Positions 27,694 through 39,458 are shown, counted from the first letter of the stretch. The stretch is 64,000 bases of DNA from JBGQBN01 sp041494805 (GCA_041494805.1 JBGQBN010000012.1:1-64000), one strand, 5' to 3'. The notes: a model not told the origin generated them from the sequence alone. Numbers and translations are program-made.

Positions 27694-27858
27694 AGTTGTT
27701 CCCCCTCGCTTTCGCCCGCGCCCACCTTGTCTTCTAAGGGCGGGCACGGCGTTCGCGCAAGAGTATACCTCCGGAGGAGTGGGCGCGCGCGGAGAATTGG
27801 GGTTGGCGGTGGCCTGCTTCGGTTATCCTGACCGGGTCGCGACTCGAGTCGGGGGCTG

Positions 27859-28251
27859 ATGGAAATCGCCACAAAGCCGTCCGCGCTGGGAAGTATTCTT
27901 CAGCAGCGCTGCCCGCGTTGCCGCTCAGGGAAAATCTTTCGGTTTTCCATCTTTCGCTATTTCATCTTCCGGGGTCTTCCCAAGATGTACGAGCGGTGTG
28001 CGGTATGCGGCCTCAAGTTTGAGCGGGAACAAGGCTACTTCCTGGGCGCCATGTATATCAGTTACGGGCTGGCACTGGTGATCATCGCGCTCCTCGTGAC
28101 GCTGTTGTGGGCCCTGACTGGATGGTGGATTACGAAAGATACAATCTGGGCGGTGGTGTTGTTCTTGCCGCTCGCGCCCCCGATCACACTGTTTGCCCGG
28201 GTTCTCTGGATCTACCTCGACCAGACGATCGATCCCGAAGCGCCCCGGTAG
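27859..28251 (+). CDS. DUF983 family membrane protein
   Basis: 130 residues. The N-terminal CPRCRSGKIF and a second CAVCG motif form a zinc-ribbon-like pair, as in DUF983 proteins. A GYFLGAMYISYG block precedes two to three membrane helices (about 65-88 and 92-118). DUF983 proteins are often found near respiratory genes; the function is unknown. It stands alone, 130 bp from the divergent small membrane protein. Confidence 0.8.
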   Translation: MEIATKPSALGSILQQRCPRCRSGKIFRFSIFRYFIFRGLPKMYERCAVCGLKFEREQGYFLGAMYISYGLALVIIALLVTLLWALTGWWITKDTIWAVVLFLPLAPPITLFARVLWIYLDQTIDPEAPR

Positions 28252-28548
28252 CGATCACAGCAACGGCCACCTGGGTTTGACCATCTCTCCCTAACATGTT
28301 ATAAAAGCTGGCTTTGTATCGGGCTGCCCGACGCGGGTTTACTCCTGCTGGAGGACGGTCTGGCGCAGAGCATCCGACGCGGCCAAGCTCAGTACTCCTT
28401 ATTACAGTCTTGCAGTGGAAGCGTGTTCGGAACACCGGCAAATACGCTCCCCGGCACCCGCAGCGGGGGCGTGCGGAGGCTGCTGCCCGCCGGAGGGTAG
28501 TGCCTGAATACGCAGTCATCCTAATAAGTATTTTCTGGAGGATTTCTT

Positions 28549-31011
<2,463 letters not shown>

Positions 31012-31032
31012 GCCCAAGTGGCGGACTTGCGA

Positions 31033-31061
31033 AGGCCATCCGGGAAACCGGATGGCTTTTC
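31033..31061 (+). terminator. Intrinsic terminator of hppA
   Basis: GCCATCCGG-GAAA-CCGGATGGC is a perfect 9-bp stem with a GAAA tetraloop, followed by TTTTCTG. It begins 22 bp after the hppA stop. Confidence 0.9.
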
Positions 31062-31116
31062 TGTTGGTTTGGCCGACGTCTGGGGCGAAAATGTTTCCCC
31101 GGTGGATCTGGCACAG
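31054..31116 (+). repeat. R2a: 63-bp direct repeat before the second kinase
   Basis: It starts within the right arm of the hppA terminator and matches 33988-34050 at 62 of 63 positions (one G/A difference near the end). The two copies frame the kinase-TPR gene. Confidence 0.92.
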
Positions 31117-31280
31117 CTTAACGGGAAGCAGGACCCTTACTTGAGTTTGTCCGATTCAACTGCGCTAGGAAGAAATGATTGTGGCACTGCCCAAGTGCAC
31201 GCCAAGCCGGAATCGTACCCTGCAGGTTGACTGGCCTAGGGGTCCAGCCTAAGATGCCTGCCCAAGGGGCGTACTCTCCC

Positions 31281-33875
31281 ATGATCGGTCGGACAATTTC
31301 GCACTACCGTATCCTGGCGAATCTGGGTGGGGGCGGCATGGGAGTAGTCTACAAAGCCGAGGACACGAGGCTCGGGCGCACCGTCGCACTGAAGTTCTTG
31401 CCCGAGAACCTGTCTCAGGATCAACAGGCTGTGGAGCGGTTCCGGTTGGAAGCCCGTGCCGCCTCTGCCCTGAATCATCCCCATATCTGCACCATTCACG
31501 ACATTGACGAGCACGAGGGTCGCCAGTTCATCGTAATGGAACTGCTGGAAGGTCAGACGTTGAAACACCGTATTGAAGGGCAATCTCTGGACGCCGGACT
31601 GATTGCGAAGCTCGGGATGCAACTCGCCGACGCCTTGGATGCCGCTCACAGCCGAGGAATTGTTCACCGTGACGTAAAGCCAGCAAACATCTTTGTAACT
31701 GAACGCGATGAAGTGAAGCTACTCGACTTCGGCTTGGCGAAGCTAGTGCACCCGGTAAGCGAGTTGACGGTCACCGGAAGCCTGACCGAGGCACTGGCGA
31801 TCGTAGGCACCTTGCCCTACATGGCTCCCGAGCAGTTGCGAGGCCAGAAAGTGGACGGACGCTCCGACATCTACGCTCTCGGTGTGGTCCTCTACGAGAT
31901 GAGGGCCGGACAACGGCCCTTCACCGAAACGCAAGCAGCGCAGCTAATCGATGACATCTTGCACAAACCACCTCCACCGCCCAGACGGTTGAGTTCTGAT
32001 CTTTCACCTCGCCTGGAAGAAATCATCCTGAAGTGCTTGGAGAAAGATCCGACAAATCGCTATCAGGCCGCGAAAGAGGTCGACGCGGATCTCGGGCAGT
32101 TGACGTCTCCGGTTGCCCCTACGGAGCCGAGGTCCGGGCATGCATCCAGATCTGGATTGCGGAAAGCTATGCTCGCGTGTGCATTGGTTGTAATAGCGTT
32201 CTCGATTTTAGCGACAGTTTCCTTTTCATTGCGGCCACGTATTGAGAACTGGCTTGGGAGTATTCGGCTCCCCCGCGAAAAACAGGTGGCGGTTTTGCCA
32301 TTCAACGTTGTGGGTGGCGACCCCAAGAGTCAAGCTTTTAGTGATGGTTTGACTGAGACCCTGACCGCCAAGCTCACCCAACTTACGACAGACCGCTCGC
32401 TGCAAGTAGTGCCCGCGGCTGAGCTACGAGCTAAGGGCGTCAAAACGGCGGATGACGCCCGAAAAGAGTTTGGTGTCAACTTGGTCTTGGAAGGAAGCTT
32501 GGACAAATCTGGGAATCTGGTGCGAATTAACTATGCTTTGGTCGATGCTGGCACACGCCGACAACTGCGCGCGGAGACGATTACTTTCGCAGCTTCCGAT
32601 CCGTTCGCACTTCAGGATGAGGTCGTAAGCGGAGCGGTACAGATGTTGAAACTCGAAGTGTCGGCAAACCTCCGAGAATCTTGGAGGAGTAGTGACACCC
32701 AAGTAGCGGGCGCCTTCGACTATTACTTGCAGGGGCGAGGCTACCTACAAGAGTACGACAAGGCGGAAAACCTTGAAAATGCAATTACCGTGTTGGAGCG
32801 AGCTCTGTCTCTCGACTCGAACTTCAGTCTGGCGTACACCGGGCTGGGACAGGCTTACTGGATGAAATATGTGGCTTCGAGCGATACACAGTGGATCAAA
32901 CCCGCTCGAGACGCTTGCGAGCGGGCCTTGGATCTCGATGCGAAGCTCGCCCCCACTCACATCTGTCTAGGAACGCTCTACAGCGGCAGCGGGAACTACG
33001 GGAGGGCGGTCTCGGAGTTTGAGCGTGCTATCGAGCTTGAGCCCACCAATGACGACGCCTATCGTGGCCTAGCCTCGGCTTACGAACGACTGGGTGCACC
33101 TGATCAAGCACAGAAGACATATCGCCGCGCTATCGAACTTCGTCCCCACTACTGGGCGGGATACAGCTGGCTCGGAGCTTTCTACTACCGCCAGTCTCGC
33201 TTAGCAGAAGCAACCGAGATGTTCAAGCAGGTTACCGCGCTGGCTCCGGACAATATTCGTGGATACTCCAATCTGGGTGCCGTTTATGTTGACCAAGGCC
33301 TCTACGTTGAAGCGATCGCGGTCCTTGAACGCTCGATCGCAATCCGCCAAACGTATGGTGCCTACTCGAATCTTGCCAACGCCCACTTCTATCTAAGACG
33401 GTACGAACAGGCTGTAGGCGCTTACAAAGAGGCGGTAAAGCTCAAAGAAAAGGACTACGTTGTGTGGTGGAATCTGGGTGACGGCTACTATTGGGCCCCA
33501 GGACAGCGTGCACAGTCCAATCACGCCTACCGCCAGGCAATTTCTTTGGCGAATGACGCCTTGAGAGTGAATTCGCGAGATGCTTACGCATTAGGAGTTG
33601 TCGCTATTTGCCATGCCATGTTAGGCGAGAGAGAGCCTGCGTTCGTTTACCTGCAAGAGGGTCTCCAGTTTGCGCCGAATGACGCTGACCTGCACTTCAA
33701 GGCAGCACTCGTGTACAACCAGTTCGGCGAAACAACTCAGGCTCTGGGATGGCTGGAGAAGGCGCTAGCTGAGGGTTACCCGACGGCTACCGTGCTGAAC
33801 ACCCCCAACTTCGATCCCTTGCGCTCCGATCAGCGTTTCGCTGAGCTAGTCCATCGCAAGAGCTTGACGCCATAG
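31281..33875 (+). CDS. Transmembrane Ser/Thr protein kinase with FlgO-like and TPR domains
   Basis: From ATG 31281 the product has 864 residues. The kinase domain is complete: GGGGMG (16-21), Lys38, HRDVKPAN with Asp131, DFG (149-151) and MAPEQ. A helix at about 296-316 follows. Next is a FlgO/TolB-N-like domain (VAVLPFNVVGGDPKSQAFSD, then LVLEGSLDKSG) and about ten TPR-like repeats (AYTGLGQAYW, AYRGLASAYERLG, GYSNLGAVYVDQG). The first kinase in this window has a propeller instead, so the two share kinase and topology but differ in the sensor. Kinase and FlgO-TPR parts resemble, respectively, that protein and the CadC-like regulator. The frame could extend upstream to 31179, but the homology begins at MIG. 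Confidence 0.93.
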   Translation: MIGRTISHYRILANLGGGGMGVVYKAEDTRLGRTVALKFLPENLSQDQQAVERFRLEARAASALNHPHICTIHDIDEHEGRQFIVMELLEGQTLKHRIEGQSLDAGLIAKLGMQLADALDAAHSRGIVHRDVKPANIFVTERDEVKLLDFGLAKLVHPVSELTVTGSLTEALAIVGTLPYMAPEQLRGQKVDGRSDIYALGVVLYEMRAGQRPFTETQAAQLIDDILHKPPPPPRRLSSDLSPRLEEIILKCLEKDPTNRYQAAKEVDADLGQLTSPVAPTEPRSGHASRSGLRKAMLACALVVIAFSILATVSFSLRPRIENWLGSIRLPREKQVAVLPFNVVGGDPKSQAFSDGLTETLTAKLTQLTTDRSLQVVPAAELRAKGVKTADDARKEFGVNLVLEGSLDKSGNLVRINYALVDAGTRRQLRAETITFAASDPFALQDEVVSGAVQMLKLEVSANLRESWRSSDTQVAGAFDYYLQGRGYLQEYDKAENLENAITVLERALSLDSNFSLAYTGLGQAYWMKYVASSDTQWIKPARDACERALDLDAKLAPTHICLGTLYSGSGNYGRAVSEFERAIELEPTNDDAYRGLASAYERLGAPDQAQKTYRRAIELRPHYWAGYSWLGAFYYRQSRLAEATEMFKQVTALAPDNIRGYSNLGAVYVDQGLYVEAIAVLERSIAIRQTYGAYSNLANAHFYLRRYEQAVGAYKEAVKLKEKDYVVWWNLGDGYYWAPGQRAQSNHAYRQAISLANDALRVNSRDAYALGVVAICHAMLGEREPAFVYLQEGLQFAPNDADLHFKAALVYNQFGETTQALGWLEKALAEGYPTATVLNTPNFDPLRSDQRFAELVHRKSLTP

Positions 33876-33987
33876 ACTACCCCATGTCCAAAACCATGTG
33901 GTTTTGACACACATAGCTTTCCCTGAGATCATCCTTCTGTTTCAATCGCTCAAGACACGTTTACACCCTACGCTTGGGGGCAAAATG

Positions 33988-34050
33988 GGCTTTTCTGTTG
34001 GTTTGGCCGACGTCTGGGGCGAAAATGTTTCCCCGGTGGATCTAGCACAG
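33988..34050 (+). repeat. R2b: 63-bp direct repeat after the second kinase
   Basis: 62 of 63 positions match 31054-31116. The left arm of the hppA terminator is absent here, so the copy carries only the terminator's 3' half. Confidence 0.92.
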
Positions 34051-34051
34051 T

Positions 34052-34087
34052 CGTTCCCCCAGATCGGGACCGATATCAGGGGGAACG
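34052..34087. promoter_or_regulatory. 9-bp inverted repeat in the exporter leader
   Basis: CGTTCCCCC and GGGGGAACG are perfect complements separated by 18 nt. There is no T tract, so it is an operator or RNA structure candidate rather than a terminator. Confidence 0.4.
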
Positions 34088-34345
34088 AGCCCCGTCGGCG
34101 AGAAAGGCAGGACAGGCGGCGTAGACATAGCACCAGGGTCGGATCCAGGGCCGATTCGCAGTCGAGGCTGCCACTTTCCGTGGTATGATTGCGTCTGTCC
34201 GCGAAGGGCTTCATTGGCCTGCAACAGCAGGTGTAGCGACCTTCCAGGCTTCGCGGCGTGCCCTTCCCCACAGGATGTTGATTCGTTTTAAACCCTGCCA
34301 AGTCTAGGAAACTCGCACGCGAACTCGCAGGGCGCTAACACTAAA

Positions 34346-35227
34346 ATGTCCCAAACGCCAGCCGACGGCCAAGACCCATCCCCCTGTGAACTCGGTTTGG
34401 AATCCCAACACCACACGATGGAGCCGACTTCCGCTCCAGCGATAGAGACATCGCAGCTAAGCCGCCGCTTTGGATCGCTGGTCGCCGTGGATAGCTTGAG
34501 CCTCCGCCTTAATTCGGGCTCGATCTTCGGCCTGCTAGGCCCGAACGGAGCAGGCAAGAGCACCACCATCAAGATGCTGACGACTCTGCTGCCTCCAAGC
34601 TCGGGCGGCGCGAACGTGGCTGGCTTCGACATCGTCCGGCAGCCCCAGCGAGTCCGTCGCAGCATCGGCTACGTTCCGCAGGTAATCTCCGCCGAGGGCT
34701 CCCTGACTGGGTTCGAGAATCTTCTGGTTTTTGCCAAGCTCTATGGCATCCAGTCCCGGGTTTACCGGGAACGAATCCAGCAGGTTCTCGAGTTCATGGG
34801 TCTGAAAGACGCCCAGCACACGTTGGTCCAGAGGTATTCAGGTGGCATGATCCGGCGGTTGGAGATCGCTCTTGCCTTGCTGCATCGCCCCCCCATCCTT
34901 TTCCTGGATGAGCCCACAGTCGGCCTGGATCCTCGGGCCCGGGAAGCGGTATGGGAGCACATGCTGGAACTACGTGACACGTTGGGTACAACCATATTTC
35001 TGACGACTCACCAGATGGGCGAAGCGGACGAGCTCTGCGACGTGGTCGCGATCATGCACGAAGGACGAATCCGGGCCGTGGGTCCGCCCGCCGAACTAAA
35101 GACCCGAGTTGGGACCGACGCTACTCTGGACGATGTTTTCGGCTATTACACCGAGGACCGCACTGACGAACGAGGAGGCTACAAGGATGCTGTCCGAACC
35201 CGTCGTACAGCCCGCCGACTGGGTTGA
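34346..35227 (+). CDS. ABC exporter ATP-binding protein (DrrA/NodI type)
   Basis: 293 residues with a complete ABC cassette: Walker A GPNGAGKST, Q-loop YVPQ, signature YSGGMIRRLEIA, Walker B ILFLDEPTVGLD and the H-loop TTHQM. The N-terminal 35 residues are extra and Ser/Pro-rich. The C-terminus is basic and overlaps the permease start by 41 bp. With the ABC-2 permease encoded next it makes a DrrAB-like efflux pump, which in the family exports drugs, antibiotics or glycans. Confidence 0.93.
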   Translation: MSQTPADGQDPSPCELGLESQHHTMEPTSAPAIETSQLSRRFGSLVAVDSLSLRLNSGSIFGLLGPNGAGKSTTIKMLTTLLPPSSGGANVAGFDIVRQPQRVRRSIGYVPQVISAEGSLTGFENLLVFAKLYGIQSRVYRERIQQVLEFMGLKDAQHTLVQRYSGGMIRRLEIALALLHRPPILFLDEPTVGLDPRAREAVWEHMLELRDTLGTTIFLTTHQMGEADELCDVVAIMHEGRIRAVGPPAELKTRVGTDATLDDVFGYYTEDRTDERGGYKDAVRTRRTARRLG

Positions 35228-36008
35228 GGCCAACCCTTTCTTCGACTTCCTGCGGCAGACGATGGCCATGGTCGAGGCGGAGCTGCGCAAACTGCGTCAC
35301 GATCAATTTGAGCTGCTGTCACGAGCCGTCCAGCCCGCCATCTGGCTCGTGGTCTTCGGTCGAGTTTTCTCGCATCTGCGCGAAATCCCCACGGGCGGAA
35401 TACCCTACCTCGATTTCATGGCGCCCGGGATCCTGGCCCAGAGTGTCCTCTTTGTTGCCGTATTCTTCGGCGTGACCCTCATCTGGGAGCGTGACTTGGG
35501 GATTCTGCAAAAGTTTCTGGTTAGTCCCGCGTATCGGCTGGCGCTGGTGCTTGGCAAGGCGCTCTCGGCCGGCATCCGCGCCCTACCGCAGGCAGCCATG
35601 GTCTATGTGCTGGCGCTTCTGATGGGCGTTCACGTCCGTCTCAACCCAACGGCTGTGGCCGCGGCCCTGGTGTTCATCGTGCTGGGAGCGGCCGTCTTCT
35701 CGACGCTCTCGCTCATCATTGCGTGTCTGGTTAAGACCCGGCAGCGTTTCATGGGCGTCAATCAGCTGCTCATCATGCCGTTATTCTTTGGCAGCAATGC
35801 CATCTATCCCCTGGAGATCATGCCTCCCTGGTTACATCGCATCAGCGCAATGAACCCTCTCACCTACATGGTTGATGCCCTGCGGACCGTGATGCTCAGC
35901 GGTGGGCATAGCGTCTACGGCCTCGGCTTCGATTTGCTGGTACAAGCTGTCTTGCTGATCGTGCTGCTTGGGGTAGCCACAAAGCTCTATCCGAAAGTGA
36001 TCTACTAG
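35187..36008 (+). CDS. ABC-2 type permease
   Basis: 273 residues from ATG 35187, preceded by GAGGAGG and overlapping the end of the ATPase gene. Six hydrophobic helices are predicted, and the ABC-2 pattern is seen in PYLDFMAPGILAQSVLF, the first cytoplasmic region WERDLGILQKFLVSP, and MPPWLHRISAMNPLTYMVDALR near the end. This is the membrane half of the exporter. The overlap suggests translational coupling and fixed stoichiometry with the ATPase. Confidence 0.93.
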   Translation: MLSEPVVQPADWVEANPFFDFLRQTMAMVEAELRKLRHDQFELLSRAVQPAIWLVVFGRVFSHLREIPTGGIPYLDFMAPGILAQSVLFVAVFFGVTLIWERDLGILQKFLVSPAYRLALVLGKALSAGIRALPQAAMVYVLALLMGVHVRLNPTAVAAALVFIVLGAAVFSTLSLIIACLVKTRQRFMGVNQLLIMPLFFGSNAIYPLEIMPPWLHRISAMNPLTYMVDALRTVMLSGGHSVYGLGFDLLVQAVLLIVLLGVATKLYPKVIY

Positions 36009-36019
36009 GAACAGCTCGG

Positions 36020-37261
36020 GTGGTGTCTACATACAAAAACAGTAACTTCGCGAGACCGATCGAAGTCCTGGTGACGGACGGCCACACGCGCGCCGGCCTG
36101 GCCGTGGCGCGGTCACTGGCGCGTCGTGGTGTCTCGTTTCTGCTGCTGGGCGCGGACCGCTACAGCCCGGCCTTTTATTCTCGCTATGTGAAACACGCTC
36201 TGCTTGCACCTCCTCCCAGCTCCGAGCCGGGGGCGTTTGTCCAGTTTGCTCTGGATGCAATCCGCAAGTACGAGATCCAGTTGGCCATCCCCATTACCGA
36301 CCACGCTCTGCTGCTTTTCGACCAGCACCGAGAGCACTTCGAGAAACATACCCGGCTGGCAATGGCCAGCTCCGAGGCGCTGCGCAACGTGCTCGACAAG
36401 CGGCGAAACCTGGAAGTGGCTCGGCAACTGGGCGTCCCCTGTCCGAAGCAGTTCGAGCTCCAGGACCCCCAACAAATTCCGGAAATGATCGAGGCGCTGG
36501 GCTTCCCTATCGTGCTGAAGCGGCCGGGCGACCCTCTGGATGAGCATGTGCCCAAATTCAACTTTCGCGTGCTCTATGCATACAACGAAGCAGAACTCCG
36601 CCACTACATCGACCAGCATTGCCGGCAAGGGGTCTATCCCCTCTTCCAGGAATTTGCGGCAGGAGAAGTACACAACCTGTGCTGCTTTGCGGCCCGGGGA
36701 GAGCTAATCGCGATCCACGAATACCAATCCCTCCGGCGGAGGGAGGGAGCCGGCGTACTGCGCAAGATCGTGCAGCCGATCCCGGAACTGGTCGGCCACA
36801 CGCGCAATCTGCTGCGGGCCTTGTGCTGGGATGGCGTGGCCCATGTGGCTTTCTTTGTAGACAAAGAGCGCCACAAGGCCTGGTATATGGAGACCAACGG
36901 CCGCTTCTGGGCTTCCACCGAAGGTTCGGTACACGCCGGCTGGGATTTCCCGGCCTGGACGTACGACTACTTCCTGCGCAACAAGAGACCTCAACCTGGG
37001 CATCTGGAGATCGGAAGCCTGACCTGTTGGCATCTCGGAGATATGATGGCGCTCTTCAACTACTGGAGAGGAGGAGAGGTCCCGGCGACTGGAACCAATC
37101 CTGGGAAGTTTCGTGCCACACTGCAGTACCTGAGCGGATTTCATCCCGCGATTCATTCAGACATATTTCGATGGAGCGACCCCATGCCCGCGATCATGGA
37201 ACACTGGCAGTGGGGCGATCGGGCCTTGGGGTTGGTTCGCAAGAAGACCGGTGTCGCGTGA
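36020..37261 (+). CDS. ATP-grasp ligase-like protein
   Basis: 413 residues from a GTG, 11 bp after the permease. The N-terminal 110 residues are Rossmann-like (VLVTDGHTRAGLAVARSLARRG). Residues 130-330 form an ATP-grasp fold: DKRRNLEVARQLGVPCP, the ATP-binding Lys in PIVLKRPGD, and the metal-binding METNGRFWAS near the end of the domain. ATP-grasp enzymes join a carboxylate to an amine or thiol through an acyl-phosphate. Its position in one operon with a DrrAB-type exporter suggests it makes or modifies a small molecule or peptide that the pump exports; that is inference. Confidence 0.85.
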   Translation: MVSTYKNSNFARPIEVLVTDGHTRAGLAVARSLARRGVSFLLLGADRYSPAFYSRYVKHALLAPPPSSEPGAFVQFALDAIRKYEIQLAIPITDHALLLFDQHREHFEKHTRLAMASSEALRNVLDKRRNLEVARQLGVPCPKQFELQDPQQIPEMIEALGFPIVLKRPGDPLDEHVPKFNFRVLYAYNEAELRHYIDQHCRQGVYPLFQEFAAGEVHNLCCFAARGELIAIHEYQSLRRREGAGVLRKIVQPIPELVGHTRNLLRALCWDGVAHVAFFVDKERHKAWYMETNGRFWASTEGSVHAGWDFPAWTYDYFLRNKRPQPGHLEIGSLTCWHLGDMMALFNYWRGGEVPATGTNPGKFRATLQYLSGFHPAIHSDIFRWSDPMPAIMEHWQWGDRALGLVRKKTGVA

Positions 37262-37388
37262 GCAGCGTAGAGCCGCCGATGCTTTCTTGGGGTCGCGACC
37301 ATGCCCCGTGCAATTGAGCGCCCTTCATGGTTCCGTGGGGCTGGTGGGCGGACAAACATAGAGAAACTACGGGTGTCCTGGCTGGTGG

Positions 37389-37745
37389 TTAGTTCCCTTT
37401 CATCTTCTCCTTGACGCTGTGGGCTAGCTTTTCAATCTCCTCCGCCTTCTTGAGCACTTCCAGTGAGAGGACGTTTTCGTTGGTCTTGTCCACGTACTGC
37501 TTGAGTTCGGCGGCCAGCTTGAGCAGCTTTTCGGTATCGCGCTTGAGCTGTTCCTGGCGCTGCTGATTGGCCTTCTTGGCCATTTCTTTTTCAATTTTGA
37601 TGCGATCCTCGTCCTCGGGAGTGGGCTTCTGATTCGGCGGGAAGGGATGCTGTTGACCGGGCTCAGCCCAGGACGCAGCCGGCAGGGCGACCACGAGCAG
37701 TAAGAGCAAAACAACCGATAGTAGTGGTTTGATTCGCACAGTCAC
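37389..37745 (-). CDS. Secreted coiled-coil protein, hypothetical
   Basis: 118 residues starting from a GTG, with GAGGTGAC close by. A signal peptide (about 1-27, ending SWAE) is followed by a Pro-rich spacer and about 75 residues of strongly charged helix (KIEKEMAKKANQQRQEQLKRD...), a likely coiled coil. No known domain is recognised. It is probably periplasmic. It stands alone between the ATP-grasp and rho genes. Confidence 0.75.
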   Translation of the reverse strand: MTVRIKPLLSVVLLLLLVVALPAASWAEPGQQHPFPPNQKPTPEDEDRIKIEKEMAKKANQQRQEQLKRDTEKLLKLAAELKQYVDKTNENVLSLEVLKKAEEIEKLAHSVKEKMKGN

Positions 37746-37854
37746 CTCGGGAAGACTGGAGTAGAGAGATTATACGTGTGCGGTAGTTTCAAAACCTTGC
37801 CTGGGCTTGGTTGTTGCCGCGAGACCGTGGTCGTTGGCCGTTGGTCGTTGGCAT

Positions 37855-37900
37855 GACCGAGCTGCGCTCGGTGGACGGGCGAGGGCGCCCGTCCCCACAT
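37855..37900 (+). repeat. REP-like family 2 copy
   Basis: ACCGAGCTGCGCTCGGT hairpin followed by GGACGGGCG-AGG-GCGCCCGTCC, a perfect inverted repeat, then CCACAT. It has the same plan as the copies at 25100-25226 and 40038-40084. Confidence 0.7.
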
Positions 37901-37911
37901 AGGTAGCGGCG

Positions 37912-39162
37912 CTACAGCGAGCTCATGTTTGCCAGGAATTCTCCGTTGGACTTGGTTTTGGTCAGCTTGTCGATCAGGAGTTCCATGGCTTCGACCGGGG
38001 AGAGCGGGTTCAGGACCTTGCGCAGGACCCAGATGCGGGTGAGGTCTTCTTTCGGGATCAGCAGCTCTTCTTTTCGCGTGCCGGAGCGTTGGATATCGAT
38101 GGCGGGGAAGGTGCGCTTGTCCACGAGCTTGCGGTCGAGGATGATTTCGCTGTTGCCGGTGCCTTTGAATTCTTCGAAGATCACGTCGTCCATGCGGGAA
38201 CCGGTGTCGATTAACGCGGTGGCGATGATGGTCAGCGAGCCGCCTTCTTCGATGTTGCGGGCCGAGCCGAAGAAGCGCTTGGGACGCTGCAGGGCGTTGG
38301 AGTCCACGCCGCCGGAGAGGACTTTGCCGCTGGGCGGAACGATGGTGTTGTAGGCGCGAGCCAGACGGGTGATTGAATCCAGCAGGATGACCACGTCGCG
38401 CTTGTGCTCGACCAGGCGCTTGGCCTTTTCGATCACCATTTCGGCGACCTGGACGTGGCGAGCGGCGGGCTCGTCAAAGGTTGAAGAGATGACCTCGCCT
38501 TTGACCGAACGCTGCATGTCGGTTACTTCTTCGGGACGCTCATCGATCAGCAGAACCATCAGCACGACTTCGGGATGGTTGGTGGTGATGGAGTTGGCGA
38601 CGTTTTGCAGCAGCATGGTCTTGCCGGCACGGGGCGGCGAAACGATCAGGCCGCGCTGTCCCTTGCCGAGGGGAGTCAGGAGATCCATGACGCGGGCGCT
38701 GACGTTTTCGCGGACGGTTTCGAGCTTGAGGCGCTCCTGGGGGTAGAGTGGAGTCAGGTTGTCGAACAGGATCTTGTTGCGGGCCTCGTCGGGGGACTCG
38801 AAGTTGACGGCCTCAATCTTGACCAGGGCGAAATACTTCTCGCCCTCGTGCGGCGGACGGACCTGGCCGCTGATGGTGTCGCCGGTCTTGAGGTCGAACT
38901 TGCGGATTTGCGACGGCGAGACGTAGATATCGTCGGGGCCGGGCAAATAGTTGTAATCGGGCGAGCGCAGGAAGCCGTAGCCGTCGGGCAGGATTTCTAG
39001 CACACCCTCGGCGAAGATGTGGCCTTCTTTTTCGCTTTGCGCCTGGAGGATCTTGAAGATCAGGTCTTGTTTGCGCAAACCGCTGGCGCCGGGCAGATCC
39101 AAAGATCGGGCGATCTTGGTCAGCTCCGTAATATTCTTTTCTTTGAGTTCTGCGATGGTCAT
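37912..39162 (-). CDS. rho: Transcription termination factor Rho
   Basis: 416 residues, full length. An N-terminal Rho-N helix (TIAELKEKN) and RNA-binding cold-shock domain (GFLRSPDYNYLPGPDDIYVS) precede the RecA-like motor with Walker A SPPRAGKT (Lys181), Walker B VVILLDSITRLARAYN, the Q-loop and the R-loop (LIDTGSRMDDVIFEEFKGTGN). It is a hexameric RNA-dependent ATPase that ends transcription. The ribosome-binding site AGGTGAACA precedes the ATG. No long acidobacterial N-terminal insertion is seen. Confidence 0.98.
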   Translation of the reverse strand: MTIAELKEKNITELTKIARSLDLPGASGLRKQDLIFKILQAQSEKEGHIFAEGVLEILPDGYGFLRSPDYNYLPGPDDIYVSPSQIRKFDLKTGDTISGQVRPPHEGEKYFALVKIEAVNFESPDEARNKILFDNLTPLYPQERLKLETVRENVSARVMDLLTPLGKGQRGLIVSPPRAGKTMLLQNVANSITTNHPEVVLMVLLIDERPEEVTDMQRSVKGEVISSTFDEPAARHVQVAEMVIEKAKRLVEHKRDVVILLDSITRLARAYNTIVPPSGKVLSGGVDSNALQRPKRFFGSARNIEEGGSLTIIATALIDTGSRMDDVIFEEFKGTGNSEIILDRKLVDKRTFPAIDIQRSGTRKEELLIPKEDLTRIWVLRKVLNPLSPVEAMELLIDKLTKTKSNGEFLANMSSL

Positions 39163-39239
39163 TGTTCACCTGCGAGGAGATTTTTCAAGGGGGGTACACT
39201 TAAGGGAGACTTACCTTGCGGGCAGGCGGCGGGGCTGAA

Positions 39240-39458
39240 TCAGGCAGCCCGCCGTTGTGCCTCGTTAACGTTTTCCGGTTCGGCCAGCACCGATTGGCGC
39301 TCCGAACTGGCAATGCGATCCAGGACTTCGTTCATGGTTTCCTGGATTCGGGTGTTGGGTTTATGAAACTTACGGGTAGCCTTGGACGCCAACTGGCAAA
39401 GCATATAACGGTTACGGAAAGTATGTAAAGCATCGAAAACGCGATCAGAGCGCTTCAT
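39240..39458 (-). CDS. Small protein resembling RNA polymerase omega subunit
   Basis: 72 residues from ATG 39458, with AGGAGAAGG upstream. The sequence (DRVFDALHTFRNRYMLCQLASKATRKFHKPN, then RIQETMNEVLDRIA) has the outline of omega: a helix with NRYxLxxxAxKxxR and a C-terminal NEVLDRI helix that would stabilise the beta' subunit. The match is distant and the KK/ARQ signature is not exact, so the symbol rpoZ is not assigned. It lies 77 bp upstream of rho in the same direction and may be cotranscribed. Confidence 0.6.
   Translation of the reverse strand: MKRSDRVFDALHTFRNRYMLCQLASKATRKFHKPNTRIQETMNEVLDRIASSERQSVLAEPENVNEAQRRAA

Larger units (their letters stand above)
33876..34345. other. Intergenic region with repeat R2b and an inverted repeat
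   Basis: This 470-bp gap contains R2b (33988-34050) and directly after it a 9-bp inverted repeat (34052-34087). The leader of the ABC exporter operon lies here. I see no gene. Confidence 0.6.
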
